This document shows positions 61,601 through 64,000 of a stretch of 64,000 nt of DNA, in pieces. Below the pieces are notes generated by a model, which was not told where the DNA came from, did not search any database, and worked only from the letters and a program-made list of their open reading frames with translations. Numbering within the stretch: position 1 is the stretch's first letter; each line of letters begins with the position of its first letter. The DNA is from Mugil cephalus (taxonomy: Eukaryota; Chordata; Actinopteri; Mugiliformes; Mugilidae). A program made the position numbers and the translations under genes. The DNA lies in assembly GCF_022458985.1 (NCBI RefSeq), contig NC_061779.1, forward strand, positions 17,901,001 through 17,965,000, in the 5' to 3' direction.

Positions 61601-61884
61601 GTTTATAACAAAATGACTGTGGTTGGTTGTAGGACTGTTCATTGAGTGTAGAGGTACTTTTGTCTCGGTGTTGGTTGAAACATACCACATAATGAAATAC
61701 CAGTGGCGTGTTAAGTCTGGCTTCGTCAAACTATTAAGGCCCAGGTTTTTGGAAACCTTTATTTTTGGACAATGGACATTAGTTATTGTAGAAATTTGGA
61801 GATGCATAACATTCACAAACTATAAACCTACAAAGTAATGTAATTTCTCGTTTTCTGTTGTGAAGGGCTAAGTTTCCATCTATA

Positions 61885-61966
61885 TACACCACCAGTCAAA
61901 AGTTTGGACACAGCTTCTCGTTCAATTCGTTGAGCTGGTGAGTCCAAAGTTTTGACTGGTAGTGTA
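61885..61966 (+). mobile_element. Short palindromic MITE, copy 2 (ACCAGTCAAAAGT termini)
   Basis: About 82 bases, in the same orientation as the copy near 58.5 kb. The left arm CACCAGTCAAAAGTTTGGACACA and right arm GTCCAAAGTTTTGACTGGTAGTG are inverted, with flanking TA. It shares the CTTCTCxTTCAATT interior with the other copy. Confidence 0.75.
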
Positions 61967-64000
61967 TGTTTAATCCTTTAAGCTCGAACATCTCCAAGAC
62001 ATATTAAATGTAACTCCCATTACCTTTCACGCATGCACTAACAGGGAGTTATTTGTATGTTTGAGCACATTAAACGCCTATAATAGAACTAAATTAGTCA
62101 GTTTTGTTAGAAACACTTAATGAGGACATCATAGTCAGACTCTGTAAGTGTCCTGTACCTGGAGCAGACAACCATACAAAAAAATCTGGGCCGAGAAGAC
62201 GTCAACTCCAAGTAGAACATAATGCTGGAGACCAAGTGTTTAGAGCTGTCTGAAGCATAGACCCTTTGTCTCACAGGGGTTACTTTCAAAAAGCACAGTA
62301 AAAGTCTAATAGGCCCCCTTTAAGTGACATAGATGAATGATACCTAATGGACTGATATTACTAACAGTACTATGTTTAGTTTGGGGTGCATCTTTGGGGT
62401 CAATACAAAAAGAGAAAATGGAATAATCCCTCTAATGTAGACGCTCCTTGCTTTTTGCTGCTGCTCTTGTGTTCACGCATCATTAGTTCAGAGAATACGC
62501 ATTTTAGTTTTGTTATTTGTCATCAAAATCTCTTGCAGCTGATACGTGCCGCTAAGGCTTTAAAAAGTAGCAAAAAGAAAAGTGCCATGTCTGTAATGAT
62601 GAAATGATATTCAGAAATATATTCGCCTCATAAATCATGCCATTGCCCTCTGCTACATGTCACATTAACTCTTTGGATTTCACCCCATTCACGATGAAGG
62701 TCTTGATATTGGTGATTCTGGTCCTGGTATCGCAAATTGTGTCAGATCAAAATCAAATTGTGTTTTATTGCAGACCTTTGGTGCATCTTTTGAATACATT
62801 ATTTATTATTTTATTTTTTTTTTTTGCAGAACATTGATCCTGACATGATAACTGAATTAATGTAATGCTTAGCACGGTGTAGACCACAGGACCAAACCAA
62901 AAGAGAACCAATTTAAACAAAGTGATGAGGAGGCGTAATGTGTGTCTGCATACCGATATCCATGACCAGAGAACCCATTTCCATCTGTATGTTAATACTG
63001 AGTATGTAAATAAGCCACGCCGCACTAGAGGAGGAGATAGCTGTTGGGCTTGGGTTTATCACTCGCACGCTATTTGATCCACTGATCTTGTGGCATACAC
63101 TTTACATCTTATATATTTTACAACACATCAACATTGGAGATAGGACACAGTCACAGAATGTGCAATATTTCCTCAATTCATTCATTCATTCACGCTAGGT
63201 CAGAGTTTGTGGGCTGTTAGATTGGATGGAAGTGGAGTCGGGCAGAGCAAATGCTTTCTAACAACAATGAAATCGAGGTGATGTGTTTTCTCACATATCT
63301 CCTTATTTCCTAATGCAGTGATGCTGCATTCATTCGCACTAACTTTAATCTTGTTCTGGGAAATTCCATTAATCTTCGCCGTTGCTCGCAATACAAAGAC
63401 GAAGATAAAAAATGCTGAGCAGCGGCAAAAACACTGATGCAATATTTTACATCCGCACACTATGTTAACCGAGGCCCACGTGCAGGACATGCTAGTCTAT
63501 TTCCCTGCCTAACGCAGCACATTCAAAGTGAATTAAGGAAAATCCCCAGTGTGGAATGAGTGTTATTGGTATGGCCTCGAAGACAGACTGTCAAAGAAAT
63601 CGAATCAAATGGGAGGACAGCCATTTTGTCCTTGCCGTATAGATTATTTATCAATCTGACCATCCGCAGTGATGCATGCCTGCTTTTAGAGTCAGTTCAC
63701 ATACACAGTAGCCTCACATCAACCTACCAGCTGGCCATAATCTGTTTTTCAGTTCAGGGATGACTGACCACAAATATTCTTTCTCATATTGTATTTTTCA
63801 GTAAATACATCACAATTTAATTTAAGCTGCTACTGAAAAATCTTTGAACATTATTAAAACTTATTGCTTGTAAAAGTACAGAAATATGATGTAATAAATC
63901 TGTAATATACAAATGCCTGTAAAATGTTAATCAATCATTCATCTCACACCTACACAGCGCCCCTCTAAAGCTCTGACTGCCAGCGTGAAACAGTTTCAGC

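Overview
The window reads as nuclear DNA of a ray-finned (teleost) fish. The genes have many short exons with GT-AG junctions. Exon-by-exon translation gives vertebrate proteins at close to family length. The spacers carry fish-type interspersed repeats, and one gene is a parietopsin, an opsin family absent from mammals. Gene models were built by hand from splice sites and reading phase; no alignment or database search was run.

Layout. 1-3.84 kb: hbp1 (minus strand, cut by the left edge) and its first exon and promoter with four evenly arranged CCAAT boxes. 6.04-12.26 kb: prkar2b (minus, 11 coding exons, 404 aa). 12.4-16.2 kb: a spacer with simple repeats. 16.48-21.73 kb: hsp90b1/GRP94 (minus, 18 exons, 798 aa, ends KDEL), with two perfect ER-stress elements upstream. 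22-24.5 kb: a repeat-bearing spacer. 24.73-31.66 kb: nt5dc3 (plus, 14 exons, 570 aa), divergent from hsp90b1. 32.98-34.59 kb: a parietopsin-type opsin (plus, 4 exons, 361 aa). 36.28-36.67 kb: a palindromic-ended transposon remnant. 37.76-39.62 kb: an unassigned class A GPCR with a cytoplasmic loop of about 255 residues (plus, 2 exons, 572 aa). 41.57-46.11 kb: the last five coding exons of a Kv4 potassium channel, most like kcnd2 (minus). 46.1-64 kb: no exon I can recognise; this fits the very long first intron of KCND genes, with exon 1 beyond the right edge.

The genes do not form an operon-like unit. prkar2b-hbp1 keeps the tandem order seen at human 7q22, kcnd2 corresponds to 7q31, and hsp90b1-nt5dc3 corresponds to 12q23, so the block joins two human regions. 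Functional themes are separate: cell-cycle repression (hbp1), cAMP signalling (prkar2b), ER folding (hsp90b1), a HAD-type phosphatase-like protein (nt5dc3), light sensing (parietopsin), orphan signalling (GPCR) and A-type K+ current (kcnd2). The items most worth a second look are the parietopsin with Gln in place of the usual counterion, the orphan long-loop GPCR beside it, and the promoter architectures of hsp90b1 and hbp1.
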